A DNA stretch of 64,000 nucleotides from Defluviibacillus sp043739385 (GTDB taxonomy: Bacteria; Pseudomonadota; Gammaproteobacteria; Burkholderiales; Burkholderiaceae_C), in the NCBI GenBank assembly GCA_043739385.1, contig JAYUED010000180.1, positions 18,618-82,617 of the forward strand, written 5' to 3'. Below the pieces are notes generated by a model that did no database searches, had not been told where the DNA came from, and was given only the letters and a program-made list of their open reading frames with translations. A program made the position numbers and the translations under genes. Position 1 is the first letter of the stretch; every line of letters starts with the position of its first letter. Below are positions 1 through 8,278 of the stretch, piece after piece.

Positions 1-671
1 CTGATGCAGGCTCTATCCAGCTCAATGGCCATGAGCTAGTGGGCCGCAAGCCACGCGACATTTGGCGCAAGGGTGTGAGCCGCACCTTCCAGATTGCCGA
101 AACTTTTGCCAGCCTCACCGTAGTGGAAAACGTGCAAATGGCGCTCTTGTCGCAAGACGGACTGTTGTTCTCATTTTGGCGGTGGGCTGCTGATCACAAG
201 CGTGACGAGGCGCTCAGTCTGCTGGCTCAGGTGGGAATGCGCACCCAGGCCGATCGCCCCTGCAACGTTCTGGCTTACGGTGATGTGAAGCGCGTCGAAT
301 TGGCTATCGCCATGGCGAACGCGCCCAAACTCCTGCTGATGGACGAACCCACCGCAGGCATGGCCTCCAAAGAACGTAATGACCTGATGGCACTGACCAA
401 GCAACTGGTGATCGATCGCGGCATGGCCGTGCTGTTCACCGAGCACAGTATGGACGTGGTGTTCGCTTACGCTGACCGCATGATTGTGCTGGCGCGGGGA
501 CGCTTGATTGCCGAGGGTAAACCGCTGGAAATACGCGATCATCCCAAAGTGCAAGAGGTGTACTTTGGCAGTGGGAAAACCTTTGAAAAAAATGGCAATA
601 GCGGTACTAACGGTAATAGCGGCAATAAAGCCACTGATAAAGCCACCGAAACAGTCAAGGAGGTTGCGTGA
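1..671 (+). CDS. Branched-chain-type ABC transporter ATP-binding protein, LivG-like (5' end outside window)
   Basis: The reading frame is open from base 3 of the window, so the Walker A part and the true start lie upstream; a GTG at 39 is only an internal codon. What remains shows the LivG/UrtD pattern: a TFQ Q-loop region (GVSRTFQ), the Walker B and following glutamate (LLLMDEPTAGM) and the H-loop (FTEHSMDVVF). The usual signature appears as the degenerate NVLAYGDVKRVELAIAMA. The protein would sit on the cytoplasmic face and power uptake of a small organic solute. Its last ~25 residues are a Gly/Asn/Lys/Thr-rich tail made of repeats (NGNSG twice, KATD/KATE), which is not typical of LivG. It is followed with a 1-base overlap by the second ATPase. 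Substrate is inferred from the nicotinamidase and nicotinate hydroxylase genes downstream, not from this sequence. Confidence 0.9.
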   Translation, partial: DAGSIQLNGHELVGRKPRDIWRKGVSRTFQIAETFASLTVVENVQMALLSQDGLLFSFWRWAADHKRDEALSLLAQVGMRTQADRPCNVLAYGDVKRVELAIAMANAPKLLLMDEPTAGMASKERNDLMALTKQLVIDRGMAVLFTEHSMDVVFAYADRMIVLARGRLIAEGKPLEIRDHPKVQEVYFGSGKTFEKNGNSGTNGNSGNKATDKATETVKEVA

Positions 672-1405
672 TGGCTGCTCAGCAAACTCTGCTCGAAACC
701 CATGGTCTGTGCGCTTGGTACGGCGCTGCGCAAATTTTGTATGACGTAGATTTGAATGTCCAGCGCGGTGAAGTTGTCGCGCTGATGGGCCGTAACGGCG
801 CTGGCAAATCCACCACGCTCAAAGCGCTGATCGGGATGTTGGCAAAGCGCAAAGGCACGGTGAAATTCTTAGGTCAAGACATCTCTAAAAGCGAACCCCA
901 CCGTGCTGCGCGCCTAGGCCTGGGCTTCGTTCCAGAAGACCGTCGCGTGTTCACCGATCTCACCGTGATGGAAAACCTGAGCGTAGGCCAGCAGCCGCCA
1001 CGCCGCTGGGCCGATGGCACAGATGCTCCGCTGTGGACGCCCGAGCGCCTATTTCAACTCTTCCCCAACCTGGGTGAAATGCCGAACCGTCCCGGTGGGC
1101 GCATGAGCGGTGGGGAGCAGCAAATGCTGACCGTTGCCCGCACGCTGATGGGCAACCCGTACTTGGTGCTACTCGATGAGCCGTCCGAGGGCGTTGCCCC
1201 GGTGATCGTCGAGCAAATGGCGAACATGATTCTGGCGCTAAAGGCCCAGGGTGTGAGCATCTTGCTGTCCGAGCAAAACATGCACTTCGCCGAATTGGTG
1301 TCTGACCGCGCCTACGTGCTGGAAAAAGGCCAAATTCGCTACCAAGCGAGCATGGCGGAATTGGCGGCGAACGACGAGGTGCGCCGGGCTTATTTGAGTG
1401 TTTAA
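671..1405 (+). CDS. Branched-chain-type ABC transporter ATP-binding protein, LivF-like
   Basis: Second ATPase of a HAAT-family (Liv-type) importer. Walker A is GRNGAGKST, the signature is RMSGGEQQM, Walker B is LVLLDEPSEG and the H-loop is SEQNMHF; the 244-residue length is normal for LivF. I chose the ATG at 671 because AAGGAGG at 657-663 is well spaced; a GTG lies one codon earlier at 668. The start overlaps the stop of the upstream ATPase by one base, which implies translational coupling. The permease genes (LivH/LivM type) are not in the window and should lie upstream. Downstream come nicotinamidase, a binding protein and NicAB, so transport of nicotinamide, nicotinate or a related pyridine is a reasonable inference. 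Confidence 0.92.
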   Translation: MAAQQTLLETHGLCAWYGAAQILYDVDLNVQRGEVVALMGRNGAGKSTTLKALIGMLAKRKGTVKFLGQDISKSEPHRAARLGLGFVPEDRRVFTDLTVMENLSVGQQPPRRWADGTDAPLWTPERLFQLFPNLGEMPNRPGGRMSGGEQQMLTVARTLMGNPYLVLLDEPSEGVAPVIVEQMANMILALKAQGVSILLSEQNMHFAELVSDRAYVLEKGQIRYQASMAELAANDEVRRAYLSV

Positions 1406-1461
1406 ATTAAGTGTTTAGCTGAGTTTTTGACCGTGTTTTTAACCTTGACTGGAGTTATGCC

Positions 1462-2187
1462 ATGAATGCTTCTTCGCGCCGTCTGCTGTTGAAATCCACC
1501 ACTTTGGGCCTGCTGGGCTTCGGGTTGTCTCGCTACGCCTTTGCTGCTAGCAAAATCAAACCTGCCGCCAACGCTGCGTTGATCGTGGTGGACGTGCAAA
1601 ACTGCTTCGTTGAAGGCGGCACGCTCCCCGTAGGCAAGGGTGCTGAGGTGGTGCCAGTCATCAACAAGCTTTCTACTGCGTTTGAAAATATCGTCGTTAC
1701 CCAAGACTGGCATACCCCAGGGCATGCCTCGTTTGCCAGTACCTACCCTGGAAAAAAACCGTTTGAGACGACCAAGTTGTCTTACGGCACCCAGGTGCTG
1801 TGGCCTGACCATTGTGTGCAAGGCACCGATGATGCGGCGCTGCACAAAGACCTCAAGCTGCCCACGGCACAAATTATTGTGCGTAAAGGGTTTCATAAAA
1901 ACATGGACAGCTATTCCGCCTTTGAAGAAGCTGACCACAAGTCGGCAACAGGTTTAGCTGGTTATCTTAAACAACGTGGTATCAAAACCGTTTTCATAAC
2001 CGGCCTTGCCACCGATTTTTGTGTAGCTTGGACGGCGATGGATGCACGTAAGTTGGGTTTTGAGGTCTATGTGATCGAGGATGCCACCCGTGCTATCGAC
2101 TTGAACGGTTCGTTGGCTGCTGCATGGAAGCAAATGGCCGCCAAAGGCGTCAAGCGGATTCAGTCTGGGGACATTGATGCCGCTTGA
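1462..2187 (+). CDS. pncA: Exported nicotinamidase (isochorismatase-fold amidase) with Tat signal peptide
   Basis: Predicted to hydrolyse nicotinamide to nicotinate and ammonia. The isochorismatase/nicotinamidase catalytic triad is visible as Asp44 (VVDVQNCF), Lys142 (VRKGF) and Cys187 (GLATDFCV). The metal site is Asp82-x-His84 (DWHTPGH) plus His117 (LWPDHCVQGT). These are the hallmarks of PncA rather than of generic isochorismatases. Unlike ordinary cytoplasmic PncA, the first ~29 residues form a signal peptide with a twin-arginine motif (SRRLLLK), a hydrophobic core and an AFA-A cleavage site, so the enzyme should act in the periplasm. It stands between the Liv-type ATPases and a binding protein, and upstream of nicAB. 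The gene overlaps the next one by about 11 bases. Family assignment is firm; export is a prediction from the signal alone. Confidence 0.9.
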   Translation: MNASSRRLLLKSTTLGLLGFGLSRYAFAASKIKPAANAALIVVDVQNCFVEGGTLPVGKGAEVVPVINKLSTAFENIVVTQDWHTPGHASFASTYPGKKPFETTKLSYGTQVLWPDHCVQGTDDAALHKDLKLPTAQIIVRKGFHKNMDSYSAFEEADHKSATGLAGYLKQRGIKTVFITGLATDFCVAWTAMDARKLGFEVYVIEDATRAIDLNGSLAAAWKQMAAKGVKRIQSGDIDAA

Positions 2188-3364
2188 TGGGCGCCGTTGC
2201 GAGAGTGATTTAGAAAGTCATTTTTTACCCACCCGCCGTGCGGTAATGGCTGTTGCTCTGCTGGGCTTGGCCATACCTGCTGCACATGCTGAAACTGGCG
2301 TCACCGACACCCGCATCCGCATTGGTCAATCCGCAGTTTTCAGTGGTGTGGCGCAAGACTTTGGTATTGACTATCGCGCTGGCATTTTGCTGGCGTTTGC
2401 CCGTGCCAACAAGGCCGGAGGTGTGCTGGGTCGCAAGCTGGAGTTGATTTCCTACGACGACGCCTACAACCCTCAACGCACTGCCGACAACACGCTTAAG
2501 TTGATTGATGCTGACCAGGTTTTCGCGCTAATGGGCTTCGTTGCTACTGGTAATCTTGTTGCAGCCTTGCCTATTGCTGAGAAATCAGGCGTACCGATGT
2601 TTGCGCCGCTGGTGGGTACCAGTTCATTTCGCAGCACATTTCACCCGTTGCTGTTTCACGTGCGTGCGAGCTACGAGCAGGAGCTGCGCAAAATCATTGG
2701 CCACTTGGCCACGCTGGGTATCCGTGACATTGCGGTGGTTTATCAAAACAGTGCGTTTGGTAAATCAAACATGGAAACCTGCGTGCAGATTGCGGAAAGT
2801 TTGTCTGTCAAGGTGAAGCAAACCTTGCCCATGGACATTACCGCCACTGACGCAAAAACCCAGACCGCTGCGCTGGTCGCCACCTCGCCGGGGGCCGTAG
2901 TGATGGTGATGGCAGGGCGTATGGTGGAGGTCTTTTTAGCCGACTACAGGGCCGGTAAAGGCGCTGCACCTATTTACACGCTGTCGGTGGGCATCACCGA
3001 TGCGGCTGGCTCAGCGAAACGCTTGAACGGCAAGCTTGAAGGCGTGGTGACGGCCAGCATCGTGCCTGGCACGCAGCAGGTGCGTTTTGCCGTGGTGGCC
3101 GACTACCAGCGCGACCGGGCTGAGTTTGCGCAAACTATCGACAGTGCCACCGCATTGGAAGGCTATATCGCCGCCCGCGTATTCATCGAAGGTCTGCATC
3201 GTGCAGGTAAGGCGTTGACGCGTGAAGGTTTTGTGCGGGCGCTGGAAGGCATGGGAACCACCAAGCTGGCCGATTTTCCGCTCAGCTACGGCCCTAAAAA
3301 CCACAACGGCTCGAACTTTGTGAACCTAGAGATGTACGGAAGCGATGGCCATCTTGTCCGTTGA
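2177..3364 (+). CDS. Periplasmic substrate-binding protein, Leu/Ile/Val-type (type 1 PBP) ABC transporter
   Basis: A ~395-residue LivK-like binding protein that should deliver a ligand to the Liv-type transporter encoded just upstream. After a short polar leader there is an export signal (TRRAVMAVALLGLAIPAAHA), then the typical start of mature HAAT binding proteins (IRIGQSAVFSG), SYDDAYNPQRTADNT and ALMGFVATGNLVAALPIAEKSG. The ATG at 2177 overlaps the end of the nicotinamidase gene; a TTG at 2174 is an alternative start. The end overlaps the nicA start at 3345 by 20 bases, so the six genes are almost certainly one transcript. Ligand is unknown from sequence; context suggests a pyridine carboxylate or amide. 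Confidence 0.9.
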   Translation: MPLDGRRCESDLESHFLPTRRAVMAVALLGLAIPAAHAETGVTDTRIRIGQSAVFSGVAQDFGIDYRAGILLAFARANKAGGVLGRKLELISYDDAYNPQRTADNTLKLIDADQVFALMGFVATGNLVAALPIAEKSGVPMFAPLVGTSSFRSTFHPLLFHVRASYEQELRKIIGHLATLGIRDIAVVYQNSAFGKSNMETCVQIAESLSVKVKQTLPMDITATDAKTQTAALVATSPGAVVMVMAGRMVEVFLADYRAGKGAAPIYTLSVGITDAAGSAKRLNGKLEGVVTASIVPGTQQVRFAVVADYQRDRAEFAQTIDSATALEGYIAARVFIEGLHRAGKALTREGFVRALEGMGTTKLADFPLSYGPKNHNGSNFVNLEMYGSDGHLVR

Positions 3365-3830
3365 GGGCTTGACCGTCAATGGCCAGTACGCGGAGTTACC
3401 GCTGGACTCTGGCGCCACCCTGCTGCATGTGTTGCGTAATGATTTGGCGCTGAACGGCCCGAAATACGGTTGCGGTCTGGGTCAATGCGGTGCCTGTACT
3501 GTGCTGGTGGACGGTGTGGCCGCAAGAGCTTGTGTGATTCCCGCGCTGGGCGTGGCGGGCCGCGCCATCACCACATTGGAGGGTCTGCAAACATCCGCCG
3601 CCTTACATCCTGTGCAGCAGGCCTTTCTCGACACCCAGGCTGCCCAATGTGGATATTGCCTGAACGGCATGGTGATGATGGCCGTCGCGCTGTTGCAGCA
3701 CACGCCGTATCCCACAGATGTGCAAATCCATAACCAACTTTCGCACAACCTGTGCCGCTGCGGGACGCATATAGAAATCGTACAAGCCGTGCAGCGTGCG
3801 GCCGTGCTGATGGCGGAGACTGTGGTGTGA
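3345..3830 (+). CDS. nicA: Nicotinate hydroxylase small subunit, two [2Fe-2S] clusters (NicA-like)
   Basis: A 161-residue iron-sulfur subunit of a molybdenum hydroxylase. All eight cluster cysteines can be seen: Cys43, 48, 51 and 63 for the plant-ferredoxin-type cluster (YGCGLGQCGACTV) and Cys102, 105, 137 and 139 for the second cluster (QCGYC and LCRCG). Length and order match NicA of the Pseudomonas putida nicotinate pathway, which passes electrons from the molybdopterin subunit to the cytochrome c domains of NicB. It overlaps the binding-protein gene upstream and the GTG start of nicB downstream (GTGA overlap). Related small subunits occur in isoquinoline and aldehyde oxidoreductases, so the substrate call rests mainly on the NicB haem architecture and the adjacent nicotinamidase. 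Confidence 0.88.
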   Translation: MAILSVEGLTVNGQYAELPLDSGATLLHVLRNDLALNGPKYGCGLGQCGACTVLVDGVAARACVIPALGVAGRAITTLEGLQTSAALHPVQQAFLDTQAAQCGYCLNGMVMMAVALLQHTPYPTDVQIHNQLSHNLCRCGTHIEIVQAVQRAAVLMAETVV

Positions 3831-6800
3831 GCGAGGATAGGATGCCGCGTCGTGCCAGCAGTGCCTTTAGTCGTGACGACTTCCATGCCGCCAGTGGCGT
3901 GCTGCTGGTGGTGCGCGACCCGCCAGCCGCCGCCGTACCAACGCCCGGCCAGCCCACCGCTATTTCTGCAAACCTCGCAGAAGGCGTGGAGATTTTGCTT
4001 GCGGTGTGGGATGACGGTAGCGTCACCGCCTTGCATGGCCACGTTGATTTAGGCACTGGTCTGCGCACCGCGCTGGCCCAAATCGTGGCCGAGGAGCTTG
4101 ATATTCCTATGGCCGACATCACCGTGGTGATGGGCAATACCGCCAGCACGCCCAACCAAGGGGCCACTATTGCTAGCGCGTCGATTCAAGTGCATGGCGA
4201 GCCGCTGCGGCGGGCAGCTGCGCAGGTGCGGGCTTGGTTGCTCGCGAAAGGGCAAGAACAAGAGCGCGAACAAGAGCAATTGGTTAAGCCGGAGGCATTG
4301 GACTACCGAGCAGTCCTAACTGGTCAGCACGTGGCATTGATGCTGAAGTTACAAGCTCCCGTTAAAGATGCCAAGGACTACCACACCGTAGGCCAGTCTG
4401 TTCCCCGCGTGGACATAAGAGACAAGCTCACTGGCAACTTGGTGTTTGTCCATGACATGCGTGTCCCGGGCATGCTGCATGGTCGCGTGGTGCGCCCGCC
4501 TTATGCAGGAGCAGACCACGGTGAATTCATCGGCAACACGCTGGCAGGTGTTGATGAGTCCTCCATCGCGCATATTCCCGGTATCCGCGCCGTGGTTGTG
4601 ATCCGCGATTTCGTTGGTATCGTTGCTGAACGTGAAGAGCAGGCTGAGCAGGCACTGCGTGAGCTGCGCGTGCAGTGGAAGCCCTGGCCTGGCATGCCTG
4701 ATGTGCAAAACCTAGCCCAAGCGCTGCGCAATAACCCGTCTACAAAACGCCTGCTGGTCGATGAAGGTGATGTAGACGCTGCCATGGCCCACCTCGGCGC
4801 AAGCAACGGCACTGCCATGCCACGTACTTACGTCTGGCCATACCAAATGCACGCGTCGATAGGGCCGTCTTGTGCGGTGGCCGATTGGCAAGGTGAGGCC
4901 ATGACGGTCTGGGCTGGAACACAAAACCCCCACGTTTTGCGCTTTGATTTGTCCCGACTGTTGGACCTGCCCGATGTGGCGATCAACGTGATTCGTATGG
5001 AGGCTGCAGGTTGCTATGGCCGTAACGGTGCCGACGATGTGGCGGCCGATGCGGCGCTGCTGTCCCGCGCCGTCAAGGCCCCGGTGCGTGTGCAGCTTAC
5101 CCGCGAGCAAGAGCACCTTTGGGAGCCCAAAGGCGCGGCTCAGCTCATGGAAGTACAGGGTGGTTTGAACGCTGATGGCAGCGTTGCTGCCTACGATTTC
5201 CAAACGTCTTACCCTTCCAATGGTGCACCTACGCTGGCGCTGTTGCTGACGCGCACCATTGAGCCTGTGCCCCAAGCCTTCGAGATGGGCGACCGCACCG
5301 CCCGACCGCCTTACGACTATGCCAATCTGCGTGTCAGCGTTAACGACATGCCGCCGCTGGTGCGCGCTTCGTGGCTAAGGGGCGTGTCCGCATTGCCCAA
5401 TGCATTCGCCCATGAGTCCTATATCGATGAATTGGCGACGGCAGCGGGTGTCGATCCGGTGGACTTCCGTTTGCGTTACCTGAACGACCCGCGTGCTGTA
5501 GAGCTGGTGCAGGCTACCGTGCAAAAAGCTGGCTGGAAGCCACATACCGAAGCCAAGCTTCAGCCTTCGGAGGGCGAGATACTTCACGGCCAGGGCTTTG
5601 CCTATGCCCGCTATATTCACAGCAAATGGCCGGGCTTCGGTGCAGCCTGGGCAGCTTGGGTAGCCGATGTGGAGGTCAATCGCCGTACCGGCGAAGTCCA
5701 TGTGCGACGCGTAGTTGTGGGGCACGATGCAGGCTTGGTGGTCAATCCAGCGGGCGTTGAGCACCAAATCCATGGCAATGTGTTGCAAACCACCAGCCGC
5801 AGTCTGTTGGAGCGCGTGCCGTTTACTCCTGACATGAACACCGTCGCTACCCAAGAGTGGGGCAGCTACCCTATCTTGAGCTTTCGCGATGTGCCCGTCG
5901 TTGAGATCATGCACATGCCCCGCCAAGGTGAGCCAGCGCTGGGGGCGGGAGAGTCGTCGTCTGTGCCTGGCACGGCGGCAATCGCCAACGCCATCTTCGA
6001 CGCCACCGGTGTACGCTTTCGTGAGCCGCCCTTCACGCCGGAGGTGGTGCGGGCAGCATTGAATCCTGAATATCAATTAAGTACGAAAAATGTGCCAGAT
6101 GCACAATCTTTACCTGCAGTAATTGCTACAGATAAAGCAGCAAATCTAGTTGCATTACCCTGGCCCCAGCGCCGCTCGCTTTGGGCCAAAGCCAGCGCCT
6201 TGGCAATCGGGCTCCTCGGTTTTGGAGCTGCACTGCTGGGCTGGCGTTCGTCAATTGCGCCCGTTACGCCCGGTGCTGTATCTTTGCCTTCAATTTACTC
6301 TGCCGCCACCATAGAACGAGGCCGTCAACTGGCTGCCGTGGGCGATTGCGCTGTTTGCCACACCGCACCGGGCGGCGTGACCAATGCGGGTGGACAGGCC
6401 TTGCACACGCCGTTCGGTACCGTCTACAGCACTAACCTCACGCCTGATGTTGAAACTGGTCTTGGGGCATGGTCGATCGTGGCCTTTCAGCGGGCTATGC
6501 GCGAAGGCATTTCCCGCGACGGTCATCACCTCTACCCCGCCTTCCCCTACACCGCCTTTGCCAAAACCAGCGATGACGACTTGACAGCGCTGTACGCGTA
6601 TTTGATGGCACAACCGGCTACCAAGGCCGCTACGCCAGCGGCAGAAATGCACTTTCCGTTTAATCTGCGCCCGCTGATGGCAGGCTGGAACGCGCTCTTC
6701 CTCGACGCCACACCCGCTCAGCCGGTGCTGAGTCAATCCGCTGAATGGAACTGGGGTGCTGTTGTGGTCAATGGCCTGGGCCATTGCGGCGCCTGCCACA

Positions 6801-7483
6801 CGCCGCGTAACGCGCTGGGGGCGGAGCAGGGCGGCAGCGCTTACCTCTCCGGCGCGTTGGTGGACGGCTGGGAAGCCCCGGCCCTAACGGCATTGTCGAA
6901 ATCTCCCGTGCCTTGGACTGCTGATGCGCTCTACAGCTACCTGCGTCACGGCCACGCGCCAGAACACGGCAGCGCCGCTGGCCCCATGGCCCCGGTAGTG
7001 CGCGAAATGGCCGCTGTACCCGATGACGATATCCGCGCCATGGCGACCTATTTATCGTCATTTCAGCTTATACAGCCTATTCATCCTGCTACGCAGCCTG
7101 AATATGCTGTGCCTGCTATCAATAACGAAGTAACGCATGCGAATGTAACCTTGCCAAATGCCACCCAGCGCCTGTTTACTGGCGCTTGCGGGGCCTGCCA
7201 CCACGACGGTGACGGCCCGCGCCTGCTGGGGCTGAACATACCGCTGGGCTTCAGCAGCAAACTCCACAGTGACCGGCCCGACAACTTGCTGCGTGTGATG
7301 CTGGACGGTATCCAGGACCCCGCAGGGCCGGAAGTCGGCTTCATGCCGGCGTTCAGACACAGCTTGTCGGATACGCAGATCGCGGAGTTGGCTGGCTACA
7401 TGCGTCAACGGTATGCGCCGGGGAAGGCGGCTTGGCCGGATATGACTGAGGCGGTGGCGCGGGTACGGGCTATGTCGCCCTAA
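3827..7483 (+). CDS. nicB: Nicotinate hydroxylase large subunit: molybdopterin domain fused to three haem c sites (NicB-like)
   Basis: About 1218 residues. Residues ~40-780 are the molybdopterin-binding aldehyde-oxidase-type domain (DKLTGNLVFVHDM, GRNGADDVAADAALLSR, GAGESSSVPGTAAIANAI near its end). A hydrophobic segment at ~787-805 preceded by WPQRR predicts one membrane span with the N-terminal part inside. The C-terminal part carries three CxxCH haem c sites at Cys841, Cys987 and Cys1121, so it must be periplasmic. This matches P. putida NicB, which hydroxylates nicotinate to 6-hydroxynicotinate and hands electrons to the respiratory chain. I chose the GTG at 3827, overlapping the nicA stop; ATG 3842 is the alternative. 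A frame open to 3752 is just readthrough into nicA. The gene ends 4 bases from the convergent GST gene. Confidence 0.88.
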   Translation: MSEDRMPRRASSAFSRDDFHAASGVLLVVRDPPAAAVPTPGQPTAISANLAEGVEILLAVWDDGSVTALHGHVDLGTGLRTALAQIVAEELDIPMADITVVMGNTASTPNQGATIASASIQVHGEPLRRAAAQVRAWLLAKGQEQEREQEQLVKPEALDYRAVLTGQHVALMLKLQAPVKDAKDYHTVGQSVPRVDIRDKLTGNLVFVHDMRVPGMLHGRVVRPPYAGADHGEFIGNTLAGVDESSIAHIPGIRAVVVIRDFVGIVAEREEQAEQALRELRVQWKPWPGMPDVQNLAQALRNNPSTKRLLVDEGDVDAAMAHLGASNGTAMPRTYVWPYQMHASIGPSCAVADWQGEAMTVWAGTQNPHVLRFDLSRLLDLPDVAINVIRMEAAGCYGRNGADDVAADAALLSRAVKAPVRVQLTREQEHLWEPKGAAQLMEVQGGLNADGSVAAYDFQTSYPSNGAPTLALLLTRTIEPVPQAFEMGDRTARPPYDYANLRVSVNDMPPLVRASWLRGVSALPNAFAHESYIDELATAAGVDPVDFRLRYLNDPRAVELVQATVQKAGWKPHTEAKLQPSEGEILHGQGFAYARYIHSKWPGFGAAWAAWVADVEVNRRTGEVHVRRVVVGHDAGLVVNPAGVEHQIHGNVLQTTSRSLLERVPFTPDMNTVATQEWGSYPILSFRDVPVVEIMHMPRQGEPALGAGESSSVPGTAAIANAIFDATGVRFREPPFTPEVVRAALNPEYQLSTKNVPDAQSLPAVIATDKAANLVALPWPQRRSLWAKASALAIGLLGFGAALLGWRSSIAPVTPGAVSLPSIYSAATIERGRQLAAVGDCAVCHTAPGGVTNAGGQALHTPFGTVYSTNLTPDVETGLGAWSIVAFQRAMREGISRDGHHLYPAFPYTAFAKTSDDDLTALYAYLMAQPATKAATPAAEMHFPFNLRPLMAGWNALFLDATPAQPVLSQSAEWNWGAVVVNGLGHCGACHTPRNALGAEQGGSAYLSGALVDGWEAPALTALSKSPVPWTADALYSYLRHGHAPEHGSAAGPMAPVVREMAAVPDDDIRAMATYLSSFQLIQPIHPATQPEYAVPAINNEVTHANVTLPNATQRLFTGACGACHHDGDGPRLLGLNIPLGFSSKLHSDRPDNLLRVMLDGIQDPAGPEVGFMPAFRHSLSDTQIAELAGYMRQRYAPGKAAWPDMTEAVARVRAMSP

Positions 7484-7487
7484 ATTT

Positions 7488-8159
7488 TCACGGCGCTCCT
7501 GCTTGTAATCCAGGTGCGGCCTTTGCAAACGCTGCATTTGCCTCGCAATTCGCCATGATGCGGTTGACTGTCGGAATCTCAGTCACCTCAATTTTGAACA
7601 CCCGCATCACCACGAGGATGCTTGCGAGGCAGATATCGGCAATGGTGGGCGTGTTGCCGTGGCAAAAATTACCTGTTTCGGCTTCGTTCGCCAGGCGCTG
7701 CTCAATCGCTTGCAGGCCGATGGTGAACCACTGAATTTGCCACGCTCGCCAGGCCGCCTCGTCGAACTTGCCTTCGGTGGTCAGGTATTTTTTGACGCGT
7801 GGGGTGACAAGCGGGTGGGTGTCGGAAGCGAGCATGGCGGCCAACGAACGTACACGCGCTCGACCATGGGGGTCGCCCGGCAGCAAGGCGGGGGCCGGAT
7901 GGATTTCGTCTAAAAACTCAAGGATTGCAAGGGACTGCGTGATTGGCGTAGAGGGCATTCCCTCCGCGCTGTCGATCAAGGTGGGAATGGCACCCAGCGG
8001 GTTGATCTTCAAATAAGCTTCGCTACGGTGCTCGCCGGCGTCAATGTTCACGTTGTGCTCAAGCGCAGAAAGGCCTTTGAGACTCAGCGCCACCCGTACT
8101 CGGTAGGTAGCGGAGGTGCGCCAATAAGAGAAGAGTTCAAAGCGGGTGGGTTCAGTCAT
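7488..8159 (-). CDS. maiA: Zeta-class glutathione S-transferase / maleylacetoacetate isomerase-like
   Basis: A 223-residue protein with the GST fold: an N-terminal thioredoxin-like domain and an all-helical C-terminal domain. Zeta-class features are TSATYRVRVALSLKGL, INPLGAIPTLI and QSLAILEFLDE. Family members isomerise maleylacetoacetate or maleylpyruvate to the fumaryl compound using glutathione, in tyrosine or gentisate breakdown. The classical SSCS motif reads TSAT here, so the active-site cysteine is absent; this is common in bacterial relatives, and a general GST role cannot be ruled out. It faces the nic operon tail to tail and has no catabolic partner genes beside it. Confidence 0.75.
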   Translation of the reverse strand: MTEPTRFELFSYWRTSATYRVRVALSLKGLSALEHNVNIDAGEHRSEAYLKINPLGAIPTLIDSAEGMPSTPITQSLAILEFLDEIHPAPALLPGDPHGRARVRSLAAMLASDTHPLVTPRVKKYLTTEGKFDEAAWRAWQIQWFTIGLQAIEQRLANEAETGNFCHGNTPTIADICLASILVVMRVFKIEVTEIPTVNRIMANCEANAAFAKAAPGLQAGAP

Positions 8160-8278
8160 GGCGTACCTTTGGGTTGGAGATTTTTTGGGTTGTGGGGTTT
8201 TTAGGTTTTGTGATTTTGTGATTTTTGAAAATCAAGGCCACTGTCAAACAACATCATGTTGTGAATGTTGTGAAGCCC
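8160..8278. other. T/G-rich intergenic stretch with a small palindrome
   Basis: Between the GST gene (maiA) and the orphan ABC ATPase. The + strand is strikingly T/G-rich, with an 8-base near-repeat (TTTTGTGA). A palindrome ACAACA-TCA-TGTTGT occupies 8248-8262, just past the end of the ATPase gene. It may hold the maiA promoter and a weak transcription end for the ATPase; neither is convincing by eye. Confidence 0.3.

Noticed and set aside
3752..3826. Upstream part of the nicB open frame
   Set aside because: It overlaps the conserved 3' end of nicA and encodes no family sequence; the GTG at 3827 overlapping the nicA stop is the natural start.
5375..6076. 233-codon minus-strand open frame inside nicB
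   Set aside because: Antisense shadow of a clear molybdopterin-domain coding region; composition and residues follow from the + strand codons.
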